Of a stretch of 64,000 nt of DNA, positions 33,840 to 42,661 are shown piece by piece; position 1 is the first letter of the stretch; every line of letters begins with the position of its first letter. Origin of the DNA: Solirubrobacterales bacterium. GTDB lineage: Bacteria > Actinomycetota > Thermoleophilia > Solirubrobacterales > 70-9. The stretch is from NCBI GenBank assembly GCA_030152805.1, contig JASLIG010000018.1, forward strand, positions 3,983 through 67,982, written 5' to 3'. Below the pieces are notes generated by a model. That model was given only the letters and a program-made list of their open reading frames with translations, had not been told where the DNA came from and did not search any database. The translations under genes and the position numbers were made by a program.

Positions 33840-35403
33840 GGCCGGCACCGCCGAGGTGCCGGCCCAGGCCTCTGAGGAGGTGCTCATCCTCGATTTCGGG
33901 GGGCAGTATTCGCAGCTCATAGCGAGACGCATTCGCGAATGCGGGGTGTTCGCCGAGCTGCTGCCGGTCACGACGCCGCTGGAGAAGCTGAGGGAGCGCA
34001 AACCGAAGGGGTTCGTTCTGTCGGGGGGCCCGGCGTCCGTCTACGAGCCGGGGGCGCCGGCGTTTCCGACCGAGCTGCTCGACCTCGAGATTCCGATGCT
34101 GGGGATCTGTTACGGGATGCAGGCGATGGTCCAGGCGTTGGGGGGGCGGGTCGAGGCGGCGGAGGCGGGGGAGTTCGGGCGTACGGATCTGGTGTTGCGC
34201 GACGGCGGGGGCAGGCTGCTTGGCGGGCTGCCGGAGGAGCAGCATTGCTGGATGAGTCACCGCGACGCCGTCTTCGAGCCGCCGGAGGGCTTCACCGCGC
34301 TGGCCTCGAGCCCGGGCTCGCCCGTGGCTGCCTGCGAGTACCCCGACCGTGGGCTCTACGGCATCCAGTTCCACCCCGAGGTCGTCCACACGCCCTACGG
34401 GACCGAGATCCTCACCCGCTTCCTGCGCGACGTCGCCGGCTGTGTGGAGCAGTGGTCACCGCAATCGGTGATCGCCGAACAGGTGACGAGGATCCAGGCT
34501 CAGGTGGGGGAGGGCCGGGTGATCTGCGGCCTCTCCGGTGGCGTCGATTCCTCGGTCGCGGCGCTGCTCGTCCACAAGGCGATCGGCGAGCAGCTGACTT
34601 GCGTCTTCGTCGACCACGGCCTGATGCGGCTGAACGAGGCAGAGCAGGTCGTCGCCGCCTTCGAGCAGTTCGGCATCCCGCTCGTGCACGTCGAAGCCGA
34701 GCGGCGCTTCCTCGACAGGCTGGCCGGGGTCGAGGAGCCGGAGCGCAAGCGAAAGATCATCGGCGAGGAGTTCATCCGCGTCTTCGAGGAGGAGGCGGCG
34801 AAGCTCGAGGATGCCGCCTACCTCGTGCAGGGCACGCTCTACTCCGACGTGATCGAGTCCGGCGGCAGCGACAACGCGGCGACGATCAAGTCCCACCACA
34901 ACGTCGGCGGCCTGCCCGAGGACCTCGAATTCGAGCTGGTCGAGCCGCTGCGGATGCTCTTCAAGGACGAGGTGAGGGCGGTCGGAGCCGAGCTCGGGCT
35001 GCCCGAGCGAATGGTCTGGCGCCAGCCCTTCCCGGGGCCCGGCCTGGCGATCCGCATCGTCGGCGGCGAGGTCAACCGGGAGCGGCTCGACATCCTGCGC
35101 GCCGCCGACGCGATCCTGCAGGAGGAGATCCGCGCCGCCGACCTCTACCGCCAGCTCTGGCAATCCTTCTGCGTCCTCCCCGTCGTCCGCTCGGTCGGCG
35201 TCCAGGGCGACGGTCGCACCTACGCCTATCCGATCGTGATCCGCGCGGTCACCTCCGACGATGCGATGACCGCCGACTGGGCCCGCCTGCCCTACGACCT
35301 GCTGGAGAAAGTCTCCGGCCGGATCATCAACGAGATCGCCGACGTCAACCGCGTCGCGCTCGATATCTCCTCGAAGCCACCCGCCACGATCGAGTGGGAG
35401 TGA
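33817..35403 (+). CDS. guaA: GMP synthase (glutamine-hydrolysing)
   Basis: 528 residues. The class I glutamine amidotransferase domain has [20 protein letters not shown], the nucleophile in LGICYGMQ, and the His/Glu in [10 protein letters not shown]. The ATP pyrophosphatase domain has [16 protein letters not shown], and the dimerisation domain ends [16 protein letters not shown]. It converts XMP to GMP. The TTG start overlaps guaB3, so the two enzymes for IMP to GMP are made together. Confidence 0.97.
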   Translation: MLESPTTEAGTAEVPAQASEEVLILDFGGQYSQLIARRIRECGVFAELLPVTTPLEKLRERKPKGFVLSGGPASVYEPGAPAFPTELLDLEIPMLGICYGMQAMVQALGGRVEAAEAGEFGRTDLVLRDGGGRLLGGLPEEQHCWMSHRDAVFEPPEGFTALASSPGSPVAACEYPDRGLYGIQFHPEVVHTPYGTEILTRFLRDVAGCVEQWSPQSVIAEQVTRIQAQVGEGRVICGLSGGVDSSVAALLVHKAIGEQLTCVFVDHGLMRLNEAEQVVAAFEQFGIPLVHVEAERRFLDRLAGVEEPERKRKIIGEEFIRVFEEEAAKLEDAAYLVQGTLYSDVIESGGSDNAATIKSHHNVGGLPEDLEFELVEPLRMLFKDEVRAVGAELGLPERMVWRQPFPGPGLAIRIVGGEVNRERLDILRAADAILQEEIRAADLYRQLWQSFCVLPVVRSVGVQGDGRTYAYPIVIRAVTSDDAMTADWARLPYDLLEKVSGRIINEIADVNRVALDISSKPPATIEWE

Positions 35404-35417
35404 TCGGCTAGGGCCCC

Positions 35418-36176
35418 GTGCCCTTCGCGGTCTCGATCTCGATTCTCGGTCTGGTCCAGGCGGCGCTGGTGGCGCTGCCGAGGTTGAGGCCACTGCCGGC
35501 GGCGCTGGCGCGGCTGCGCAGTCCGTGGTGGGCGCTCATACCGGCGCTCTCGATCGTCGCCGTGGTGGCGGTGATCGAACTCAGCTCCGACTCGGCGACA
35601 GCGCTGTCCTATCTCGCGCTCGTCGCGGTACCGCCACTGGCCGCGTTGGCGCTCGGCCTGCTTCTGCCCGGCTCGCATCCGGCCTGGGCGCTGGCCGCGC
35701 TGCCGCTCTTCGCCTTGGCCTGGGCGGCCAGGGGATCGCTCTCGGGGGAGGCCGCGGCCATCGCGCTCACCGGGTTCGGCTGCGTGACCCTGGGCTGGCT
35801 GCTTGTCTCGGTGGTTCCGGCCCGCTGGCTTCGGCTCGGCGTCTACGCGATGGCGGCGGTCGATACCTGGTTCGTCGCCTCCGACCTGCTGCAGGGTCCG
35901 AATGCGGTCCTCACCAGCGCCGCCCCCGCCGGCGATCTGCCGCGCCTGCAGGTCGTGCACTTCGGCTCGGCGGTGATGGGCTTTGGCGATCTCTTCGTCG
36001 CCGGCCTGGTCGGTTGCCTGCTGGCGCGCAGCAGGCCCCGCCAGCTCGAAGGCGCACTGCTCGTCGCCGTGCTCGCGCTCACCTTCGACCTGCTCTTCTT
36101 CGCCGTCGACGTGTTGCCGGCGACCGTTCCGGTAGCGGTGGCCCTCGCGCTCGTTCAGCTGCGAAGGGGCAGCTGA
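35418..36176 (+). CDS. Presenilin-like multi-spanning membrane protein (candidate intramembrane aspartyl protease)
   Basis: 252 residues from GTG with about seven to nine hydrophobic segments. Three motifs appear in presenilin/SPP order: an Asp in a membrane helix (AMAAVDTWFV, Asp149), GFGD at 188-191 in MGFGDLFVAGLVG (compare GxGD), and LPATVPVAVALAL near the C-terminus (residues 233-245, compare the PAL motif LPALPIS). Spacing, with one helix between GFGD and the PAT motif, also fits. Overall identity to known families cannot be measured here. Protease activity is inference. It lies 14 nt after guaA and its end overlaps the convergent hydrolase gene by 22 nt. Confidence 0.65.
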   Translation: MPFAVSISILGLVQAALVALPRLRPLPAALARLRSPWWALIPALSIVAVVAVIELSSDSATALSYLALVAVPPLAALALGLLLPGSHPAWALAALPLFALAWAARGSLSGEAAAIALTGFGCVTLGWLLVSVVPARWLRLGVYAMAAVDTWFVASDLLQGPNAVLTSAAPAGDLPRLQVVHFGSAVMGFGDLFVAGLVGCLLARSRPRQLEGALLVAVLALTFDLLFFAVDVLPATVPVAVALALVQLRRGS

Positions 36177-36880
36177 CCCGGCCGGAGCACGTCGGGGTCG
36201 TGCCCGGGCTGGACCATGAGGCCCGCGTCACGCAACTCGCGCAGCCGTTCGGCCGACCGTCCCTGCTCGTCGGGGTCGTCGCCGAAGGCCGGGAACCGGT
36301 GATCGTCGAGGACGCCGGCGAAGTGCGCGACGTCGGCGCCGATGACGAGATTCTCGACCCGCACCGACTGGTGGCCGGGGGTATGTCCGGGGGTGCTGAG
36401 GAGCTCGATCGAGCCGTCGCCACACAGGTCGTGGTCACCGTCGAGGAGGGTGAGGTTGGCTGGGGCATCGGCGTAGTCGCCGGGCATGAAGAAGTTGCGC
36501 TCGATTGCCGCCCGGTCGTGACCCGCCTCCCACTCGGCGCGCTGGACGACGATCGGAACCGACGCCGGCAGGAGTGACAGGCCACCGGCGTGGTCGAAGT
36601 GCAGGTGGGTTAGCACGACCCGGGTCACGGTGGCCAGGTCGACCTGCTCGGCGATCGAGCGGTCCTGTTCCAGCTCGAAATAGCCGAGCGAGCCCGCCCG
36701 GCCGTAGTGAGCGTCCGGATTGGCCACGGCGCCGGGGTGCAGCCCGGTGTCGACGAGGATTCGCTCGCTCTCGGTCTCGATCAAATAGACGGGCACAGGG
36801 ACGCGAACGGGCCGTTCGGGTTCCTCTTCCCCCCGACGCCAGATGCCCGCGGCTGCGGTCATCCAACCGGCGTTCAGCAT
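36155..36880 (-). CDS. Metallo-beta-lactamase-fold hydrolase (AHL-lactonase-like)
   Basis: 241 residues from ATG 36880, which has GAGGG upstream; the open frame beyond it is shadow of the M23 gene. Zinc motif THLHFDHAGGL (HxHxDH), then a second His in TPGHTPGHQSV and an Asp in IGADVAHF. The N-terminus (VPVPVYLIETESERILVDTGLHP) matches N-acyl homoserine lactonase (AttM/AiiA-like) proteins. The substrate may be a lactone, but family members are diverse. It is downstream of the M23 peptidase on the same strand. Confidence 0.9.
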   Translation of the reverse strand: MLNAGWMTAAAGIWRRGEEEPERPVRVPVPVYLIETESERILVDTGLHPGAVANPDAHYGRAGSLGYFELEQDRSIAEQVDLATVTRVVLTHLHFDHAGGLSLLPASVPIVVQRAEWEAGHDRAAIERNFFMPGDYADAPANLTLLDGDHDLCGDGSIELLSTPGHTPGHQSVRVENLVIGADVAHFAGVLDDHRFPAFGDDPDEQGRSAERLRELRDAGLMVQPGHDPDVLRPGQLPLRS

Positions 36881-36915
36881 TTCAACCCTCGGTTGCACCT
36901 GGCCGCTGCGTCGGG

Positions 36916-37860
36916 TCAGCTGTAGCTGTCCCACTTTTCGAGATAGGGCAGCGGGTCGACCGGGCTGCCCCCCTCGTACCAGCCGGGCGCCGTCCAGATC
37001 TCGAAATGGAGGTGGCAGGCGGTGGCGTCGCCGGTGTCGCCGACGATGCCGATCGGTTGGCCGGTGCGCACCGGTTCGCCCGTCTTCAGCGGCGACGGTT
37101 CGGCCATGTGCGCGTACATGAAGTCGAGCGAGGTGCCCTTGCCGTCGATCACGACGTAGTTGCCGGCGGCGTACTGGTAGCCGGCGTACTGCACGGTGCC
37201 GCCGCGCGCGGCGACGAGCGGCAGGCCGCAATCGGCCATCACGTCCTGACCCTGGTGCGTGTGGCCGCTGCGACCGGCGCCGAAGCGACCGGCGCTCATG
37301 CCGAATTCGTGGGCGCCGAGGATCGGGAACTCGTAGGCGTAGAAGGCGAAGCTGAGGCTCAGCGCCTCGGAGGTCGTTGCCGGGCGCGCCGCCACGGTAC
37401 CCGCCTGCGAGGAGACCTTGAAGGTGTAGCGGCCGTTGGGCGCGGGGCCGCCGCTGTTGGTGGTTCCGTCCCAGCGGATCTTGGTTTCGACGTTGGGTTC
37501 GACGTCATTGCGGAAGAAGGTGCGGACGCTTTCTCCAGCCGCGTCGACGACGTCGATGCGCAGGTCGTTCTGCTGCTGCGTGCTCGAGATCGTGAAGCTG
37601 AGACTGGGGAAGCGGAAGCCGTAGTAGAAGGACTTGCGCGGCGTCGTCTTCGCGAAGACCAGTTGCAGGGCGCCGGCGCTCGGCGCCTCGCCTGCCGGCG
37701 TACCGCTGGGGCTGCCCGCCGCCGGGGCGCTGCCGGCCGCCGTGGGCGCTCCCCCGGTCGTCGCCGAGGCGGTTGCGGCAAGGCTCGACGCCAGCAGCGC
37801 CAGCGCCGCGAATGTCAACCAAAACCCGGCCAAACGCGGCCGGGGCCGCCTGCTTACCAC
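36916..37860 (-). CDS. Secreted M23-family peptidoglycan endopeptidase
   Basis: 314 residues from GTG. It has a signal peptide (LAGFWLTFAALALLASSLAATASA), an Ala/Pro/Gly linker and a FlgD-like beta domain (FFRNDVEPNVETKIRWDGTTNSGGPAPNGRYTFKV). The LytM domain follows: zinc His in HTHQGQDVMADCG and the HLHFEIW motif. It is preceded by a c-di-AMP (ydaO) riboswitch, the typical control for wall hydrolases in actinobacteria. It likely cleaves peptide cross-links during growth or resuscitation. Confidence 0.95.
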   Translation of the reverse strand: MVSRRPRPRLAGFWLTFAALALLASSLAATASATTGGAPTAAGSAPAAGSPSGTPAGEAPSAGALQLVFAKTTPRKSFYYGFRFPSLSFTISSTQQQNDLRIDVVDAAGESVRTFFRNDVEPNVETKIRWDGTTNSGGPAPNGRYTFKVSSQAGTVAARPATTSEALSLSFAFYAYEFPILGAHEFGMSAGRFGAGRSGHTHQGQDVMADCGLPLVAARGGTVQYAGYQYAAGNYVVIDGKGTSLDFMYAHMAEPSPLKTGEPVRTGQPIGIVGDTGDATACHLHFEIWTAPGWYEGGSPVDPLPYLEKWDSYS

Positions 37861-37871
37861 GTGCCCTCTCT

Positions 37872-38010
37872 TTCGTTCGCCTACGGAGTTAGCTGTCGGG
37901 CTCGCGCTGAAAGAGATGCGCTACGACCTTTTCGGCCGATTCGCCCCTGGAACCTGCAACGGTTCCTGCGGTTCCTCCGCTCCCGGCCGTCGGTGCGGCT
38001 GGGATTCGGC
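37872..38010 (-). ncRNA. ydaO-yuaA (cyclic di-AMP) riboswitch
   Basis: Reading the minus strand from 38010 gives the conserved ydaO blocks in order: GCCGAATCC, GAGCGGAGGAACCG, GGGGCGAATC, and finally CCCGACAGCTAACTCCGTAGGCG. It ends about 10-15 nt before the GTG of the M23 gene. In this class c-di-AMP binding generally switches expression off. Boundaries are approximate. Confidence 0.93.
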
Positions 38011-38025
38011 ACTTATTGGCGGCGC

Positions 38026-38031
38026 AGTATA
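38026..38031 (-). promoter_or_regulatory. -10 element upstream of the riboswitch
   Basis: TATACT on the minus strand, placing the transcription start near 38018, just before the aptamer. No convincing -35 is seen at 16-18 nt spacing. Confidence 0.45.
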
Positions 38032-38114
38032 GACAGCACTGCGGCCACCTACGTCGAGACAGGATGGCGGCTATCATGCCGGGGCCGCTGGGCGCTGCCC
38101 GCGGCTTTTCTCTG

Positions 38115-38549
38115 ATGAAGACCTATGTCGCCACCCCCGCCGACCGCCAGCGCGACTGGTACGTCGTCGACGCCGAGGGCCAGACCCTGGGTCGGTTGGC
38201 GACGCGCATTGCCGACGCCCTGCGTGGCAAGCGCAAGCCGGAGTACACGCCGCACGTCGACACCGGCGACTTCATCGTCGTCGTCAATGCCGAGAAGATC
38301 CGCGTCACCGGCGACAAGTTGCAGCAGAAGCGTTACTGGCGCCACAGCGGCTACCCCGGCGGGATCAAGTCGCGGACGCTGGCCGAGATGCTCGAGCGGC
38401 GCCCTGAGGAGGTCATCCGCAAGGCGGTGAAGGGCATGCTGCCGCGCAACCGCCTCGCCCGCCAGCAGCTGACCAAGCTCAAGGTCTACGCCGGACCCAA
38501 GCACCCGCACGAGGCGCAGCAGCCGAAACCGATGGAGATACAGACTTGA
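38115..38549 (+). CDS. rplM: Ribosomal protein L13
   Basis: 144 residues from ATG 38115. [62 protein letters not shown] is unmistakable L13, with the later [36 protein letters not shown]. It binds 23S rRNA early in 50S assembly. It is coupled to rpsI by a 4-nt overlap, the conserved rplM-rpsI order. A TATCAT hexamer at 38072-38077 could be its -10. Confidence 0.98.
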   Translation: MKTYVATPADRQRDWYVVDAEGQTLGRLATRIADALRGKRKPEYTPHVDTGDFIVVVNAEKIRVTGDKLQQKRYWRHSGYPGGIKSRTLAEMLERRPEEVIRKAVKGMLPRNRLARQQLTKLKVYAGPKHPHEAQQPKPMEIQT

Positions 38550-39418
38550 TCGACGAGCCGCAGGACAACGCTTCAGAGCAGGACCCGACTGACGAGGTGC
38601 AGGGCCCCACTGACGAGGGTTCGGACGGCTCGGCCGCGGGGCCTGCCGCGGAGTCGGAGGGGCCTGCGGGCGGGGGCGAGGCCTCCGTTCTCGGCCCCTC
38701 CGACTCCACGCCACCCGCGGAGGAGGCGCCCGAGGTCTCGGACGAGGCCTCTGGGGCCGAAGGTGATGCCGCCGAGGAGCCTGAGGCGGAGGAGCCCGCG
38801 CCCGAGGCCGAGGTTGAGAAGCCGAAGGCTGATGAGAAGAAAAAGGATGTGATTCCCGGGGCGGATCTGGAGCCGATTGCGGTTGAGTCGGCGGAGCGGC
38901 CGCTCAGCGCCGAGGAGCAGGCCCGCCTCGAGGCCGAAGAGGAAGAGCGCGCCAAGCGCGAGGCCGAGCTGGTCGGCGAGTCCGAGGAGGAGCCGGCCGC
39001 CGCGAGCCGGGCGCCGCAGAAGATGGAGGGCGATGCGCGTTTCCTCGCCACTGGCAAGCGCAAGACCTCAATAGCGCGGGTCACCCTGCTGCCCGGCAGC
39101 GGCAAGATCGAGATCAACAAGCGGGCGCTGGAGGAGTTCTTCCCCCGCCCCCTGCACCGGACGATGGCGCTTCAGCCGCTGACGATCACCGGCTACGAGG
39201 GCAGCGTCGACGTCCGCGTCCGCGTCCACGGCGGCGGCATCAGCGGCCAGGCCGGCGCGGTGCGCCACGGCATCGCCCGGGCGCTGACCGAGGTCGACCC
39301 GGAGCTGCGCGGCGAGCTCAAGCGCCGCGGCTTCCTCACCCGCGACGCGCGGGCCAAGGAGCGGCGCAAGGCCGGGCTCAAGAAGGCCCGCAAGCGGCCG
39401 CAGTTCTCCAAGCGTTAG
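38546..39418 (+). CDS. rpsI: Ribosomal protein S9 with a 165-residue acidic N-terminal extension
   Basis: 290 residues from TTG 38546. The S9 core begins at residue 166 ([19 protein letters not shown]) and ends with the universal [14 protein letters not shown], whose Lys-Arg tail reaches the P-site tRNA. Residues 1-165 are Glu/Pro/Ala/Ser-rich and disordered (e.g. [24 protein letters not shown]). Many actinobacterial S9 proteins carry an acidic extension of some tens of residues; this one is much longer than I know as usual. It is in one frame with no internal stop and coupled to rplM. Confidence 0.96.
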   Translation: MIDEPQDNASEQDPTDEVQGPTDEGSDGSAAGPAAESEGPAGGGEASVLGPSDSTPPAEEAPEVSDEASGAEGDAAEEPEAEEPAPEAEVEKPKADEKKKDVIPGADLEPIAVESAERPLSAEEQARLEAEEEERAKREAELVGESEEEPAAASRAPQKMEGDARFLATGKRKTSIARVTLLPGSGKIEINKRALEEFFPRPLHRTMALQPLTITGYEGSVDVRVRVHGGGISGQAGAVRHGIARALTEVDPELRGELKRRGFLTRDARAKERRKAGLKKARKRPQFSKR

Positions 39419-39428
39419 GCCGCTCCGG

Positions 39429-40742
39429 GTGACGACCGGGCGCAAGCTCTTCGGCACCGACGGGGTCCGGGGAGAGGCAGGCACATTGCTCACGGCGGAG
39501 CTGGCGACGACGCTCGGCCGCGCCGCCGCCGCATCGCTGGACCGCGAGCGCCCGCAGGTGCTGATCGTGCGCGACACGCGCAAGTCGGGACCGATGCTGG
39601 AGGCGGCCCTGGCGGCGGGGATCGCCGCCGCAGGCGGCGATGCGCTGCTCGGCGGCGTGCTGCCGACGCCCGCTGCGGCGGTCCTGGTCAAGCGCCTCGA
39701 CCTCGATCTCGCTGCCGTCGTCTCCGCTTCCCACAACCCCTACCGCGACAACGGGATCAAGTTCTTCTCGGCGCGGGGGACCAAGCTCGCCGACGAGGCC
39801 GAGGCGCAGATCGAGTCGTTGATCGGGGCCGACTCCCCGAGCGCTGCGCCGGGCCACGTGCGCGAGCTGAACGGCGGGTTCGAGGACTACCTGCGGGCGT
39901 TGCAATCCGCCTTTCCGCTCGATCTCTCCGGCCGCCGCGTGCTGCTCGACTGCGCCAACGGGGCCAACTTTCGCGCCGCGCCGGCGATCTTCGAACGGCT
40001 GGGCGCGGCGGTCGAGACGATCGGCGCCGAGCCCGACGGACGCAACATCAACGACGGCTGCGGCTCCACCCACCTAGATCGCATCGCTACGGAGATCGCC
40101 GGCTCGGAGGCGACGATCGGCTTCGCCTTCGACGGCGACGGCGACCGCGTGCTCGCCGTCGACGGCGAAGGCCGCAGCCACGACGGCGACGAGCTGATCG
40201 CCCTGGTGGCCCGGGGCATGGCCGCTCGCGGCGAACTCGACGGCGGTGTTGCGGTGACGGTGATGAGCAACTACGGCTTCCACCAGGCGATGGAGGCGGC
40301 CGGGATCGACGTGGCGATCACCAGCGTCGGCGACCGCTACGTGCTCGACGAGCTGCGCAAGCGCGGCTGGGCGCTCGGGGGCGAGCAGTCGGGCCACATC
40401 ATCGACACGCGCTTCGTCGCCACCGGCGACGGCATCGCGGCGGCGCTGGCGACGATGCGCGAGCTCGGCGACGGTGACCTGGCCGAAGTGGCACCGATGG
40501 AGAAACTGCCGCAGACCCTGGTCAACGTCGAGGTCGCCGATCGGCAGGCGCTCGAGGGCGCCGAGGCTGTTTGGCGCGCGGTCGAGGGCGAGAGCGAGGG
40601 GCTCGAGGGACGCGGTCGCGTCCTCCTGCGCCCCTCGGGGACCGAGCCGCTGGTGCGGGTGATGGTCGAGGCGCCGAGCGCCGAGGAGGCGGACGCCGTC
40701 TGCGAGCGCCTTGTCAGCCTCGTACGCCGAGAGCTCGCCTAG
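39429..40742 (+). CDS. glmM: Phosphoglucosamine mutase
   Basis: 437 residues. Start RKLFGTDGVRGEAG, phosphoserine loop VVSASHNPYRDNGIKFF (Ser101), metal loop FAFDGDGDRVLAVD, sugar loop GGEQSGHI, phosphate-binding RPSGTEPLVRVMVEA. It converts glucosamine-6-P to glucosamine-1-P for UDP-GlcNAc synthesis. It lies directly between rpsI and glmS, which makes its substrate. Confidence 0.97.
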   Translation: MTTGRKLFGTDGVRGEAGTLLTAELATTLGRAAAASLDRERPQVLIVRDTRKSGPMLEAALAAGIAAAGGDALLGGVLPTPAAAVLVKRLDLDLAAVVSASHNPYRDNGIKFFSARGTKLADEAEAQIESLIGADSPSAAPGHVRELNGGFEDYLRALQSAFPLDLSGRRVLLDCANGANFRAAPAIFERLGAAVETIGAEPDGRNINDGCGSTHLDRIATEIAGSEATIGFAFDGDGDRVLAVDGEGRSHDGDELIALVARGMAARGELDGGVAVTVMSNYGFHQAMEAAGIDVAITSVGDRYVLDELRKRGWALGGEQSGHIIDTRFVATGDGIAAALATMRELGDGDLAEVAPMEKLPQTLVNVEVADRQALEGAEAVWRAVEGESEGLEGRGRVLLRPSGTEPLVRVMVEAPSAEEADAVCERLVSLVRRELA

Positions 40743-40772
40743 CGCGGCGGTCTCTACTCTTAATCGCCTTCT

Positions 40773-42632
40773 ATGTGCGGAATCGTCGGATACGTGGGCG
40801 GGCGTCCCTGCCTCGACCTGCTCGTCGCCGGGCTGGAAAAGCTCGAGTACCGTGGCTATGACTCGGCCGGCATCTCCCTGATCGAGAACGGCGGCGTGCA
40901 GAGCGTGCGCGCGGTCGGCAACCTCGAGAACCTGCGGGCCGCGGTCGCCGAACAGTCCGAGAGCGGCGGCAACGTCGCCGTCGCCGCGCCGGTCGCGACC
41001 ACCGGCGTCGCCCACACCCGCTGGGCCACGCACGGCCGGGTGACCGAGGAGAACGCCCATCCGCACGGCGACTGCACCGACCGCATCCACATCGTCCTCA
41101 ACGGCATCGTCGAGAACCACGCAGAGCTGCGCCGTGAGCTCGCCGGACAGGGGCACCACTTCAGCTCTGAGACCGATGCCGAGATCGTCTCCCATCTGAT
41201 CGAGCGCAACTACGACGGCGACCTCACCGCCGCCGTGCGCGCCTCCTTCGCCGAGCTGCGCGGCCACTATGCCTTTGTCGCCATGCACGCCGGTGAGCCC
41301 GGCAAGCTGGTCGGGGCGCGCAAGGAGTGCCCGCTCGTCGCCGGCGTCGGCGAGGGCGAGACGTTTCTCGCCTCTGCGATCCCGGCGTTCCTGGCCGAGA
41401 CGCGCGAGGCGGTGACGATCGAGAACGACGAGATCGTCACGATCGACGCCGACGGCATCGTCATCACCGCGGCTGACGGCACGGCGATCGAGCGCGCCGC
41501 CGAGGAGATCTCCTGGGACGAGTCCGCCGCCGAGAAGGGCGGCTATGAGACCTTCATGCTGAAGGAGATCCACGAACAGGCCGACGCGGTCGCCGAGACG
41601 ATCGCCGATCGGCTGCCGAGCGACGACGGCGTCGACCTCTCCGAACTCGAGCTGAGCGACGAGTACCTGCGCGGCATCCAGCGCATCGTCATCGTCGCCT
41701 GCGGCACCTCTTACCACGCGGGCCTGGTCGGTCGCTACGCGATCGAGGAGTGGGCGCGGGTGCCAATCGAGATGGACATCGCCTCCGAGTACCGCTACCG
41801 CAACCCTGTGATCGGCGAGCGCGACCTGGTGATCGGGATCACCCAGTCGGGCGAGACCGCGGACACGCTGGCGGCGATGCGCCTCGCCCGCGAGCAGGGC
41901 GCCAAGGTGTTGGCGATCACCAACGTGATGGGCAGTCAGGCGACGCGCGACGCCGACAGCGTCCTCTACACCCGCGCCGGGCCGGAGGTCAGCGTCGCCG
42001 CCACCAAGACCTTCGTCGCCCAGGTCGCCTCGATGTACCTGCTCGGCTTGCGCATCGCCGAGCTGCGCGGCACGTTGCCCCCGCCGCGGCTGGCCGAGCT
42101 GGTGGCCGAGCTGAAGTCGATTCCCTCGAAGATCGACGCCACGCTTGCCGCCTGCGAGGGGCCGGTGCGCGAGGTCGCCACCTCGCAGGCTGCGCACGAC
42201 TTCTTCCTCTACCTGGGGCGGCACATCGGCCTTCCCGTCTGCCTCGAGGGGGCGCTGAAGCTGAAGGAGATCTCCTACATCCCCACCGACGCCTACGCGG
42301 CCGGTGAGATGAAGCACGGGCCGATCGCCCTGCTCGACGAGTCGACCCCGGTGATCTGCGTCGCCACCGACAGCCCGGTGCTCGACAAGGTGCTCTCCAA
42401 CGTCGAGGAGGTGCGCGCTCGCGGCGCTGAGACGATCGCGATCGCCACCCAGGGGGACGATCGGGTCGGCGCCGTGGCCGACCAGACGATCGAGGTGGCC
42501 CGCACCGACTGGATCCTGCAGCCGATCGTCGCGATCCTCCCCCTGCAGCTGCTCGCCTACGACATCGCCCGCACTCGGGGGCTCAACGTCGACCAGCCTC
42601 GCAACCTCGCCAAGACCGTGACTGTCGAGTGA
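40773..42632 (+). CDS. glmS: Glutamine-fructose-6-phosphate aminotransferase (isomerising)
   Basis: 619 residues. The N-terminal nucleophile Cys2 is in MCGIVGYVGGRPCLDLLVAGLEKLEYRGYDSAG, followed by HTRWATHGRVTEENAHPH. Two SIS domains bind fructose-6-P (ACGTSYHAGLVGRY, ITQSGETADTLAAMRLA), and the end is NLAKTVTVE. It commits carbon to amino sugars for the cell wall. No glmS ribozyme signature is visible in the 30 nt between glmM and glmS. Confidence 0.97.
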   Translation: MCGIVGYVGGRPCLDLLVAGLEKLEYRGYDSAGISLIENGGVQSVRAVGNLENLRAAVAEQSESGGNVAVAAPVATTGVAHTRWATHGRVTEENAHPHGDCTDRIHIVLNGIVENHAELRRELAGQGHHFSSETDAEIVSHLIERNYDGDLTAAVRASFAELRGHYAFVAMHAGEPGKLVGARKECPLVAGVGEGETFLASAIPAFLAETREAVTIENDEIVTIDADGIVITAADGTAIERAAEEISWDESAAEKGGYETFMLKEIHEQADAVAETIADRLPSDDGVDLSELELSDEYLRGIQRIVIVACGTSYHAGLVGRYAIEEWARVPIEMDIASEYRYRNPVIGERDLVIGITQSGETADTLAAMRLAREQGAKVLAITNVMGSQATRDADSVLYTRAGPEVSVAATKTFVAQVASMYLLGLRIAELRGTLPPPRLAELVAELKSIPSKIDATLAACEGPVREVATSQAAHDFFLYLGRHIGLPVCLEGALKLKEISYIPTDAYAAGEMKHGPIALLDESTPVICVATDSPVLDKVLSNVEEVRARGAETIAIATQGDDRVGAVADQTIEVARTDWILQPIVAILPLQLLAYDIARTRGLNVDQPRNLAKTVTVE

Positions 42633-42661
42633 GCGATATCACGCTACTCTTTCTCGCCAAG

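Noticed and set aside
36155..37231. N-terminal extension of the lactonase-like hydrolase into the M23 gene
   Set aside because: The added residues are Arg-rich shadow of the M23 coding strand; ATG 36880 has a ribosome-binding site and begins just before the family's N-terminal strand.
40743..40772. glmS ribozyme upstream of glmS
   Set aside because: Only 30 nt separate glmM and glmS and no ribozyme core sequence is present.
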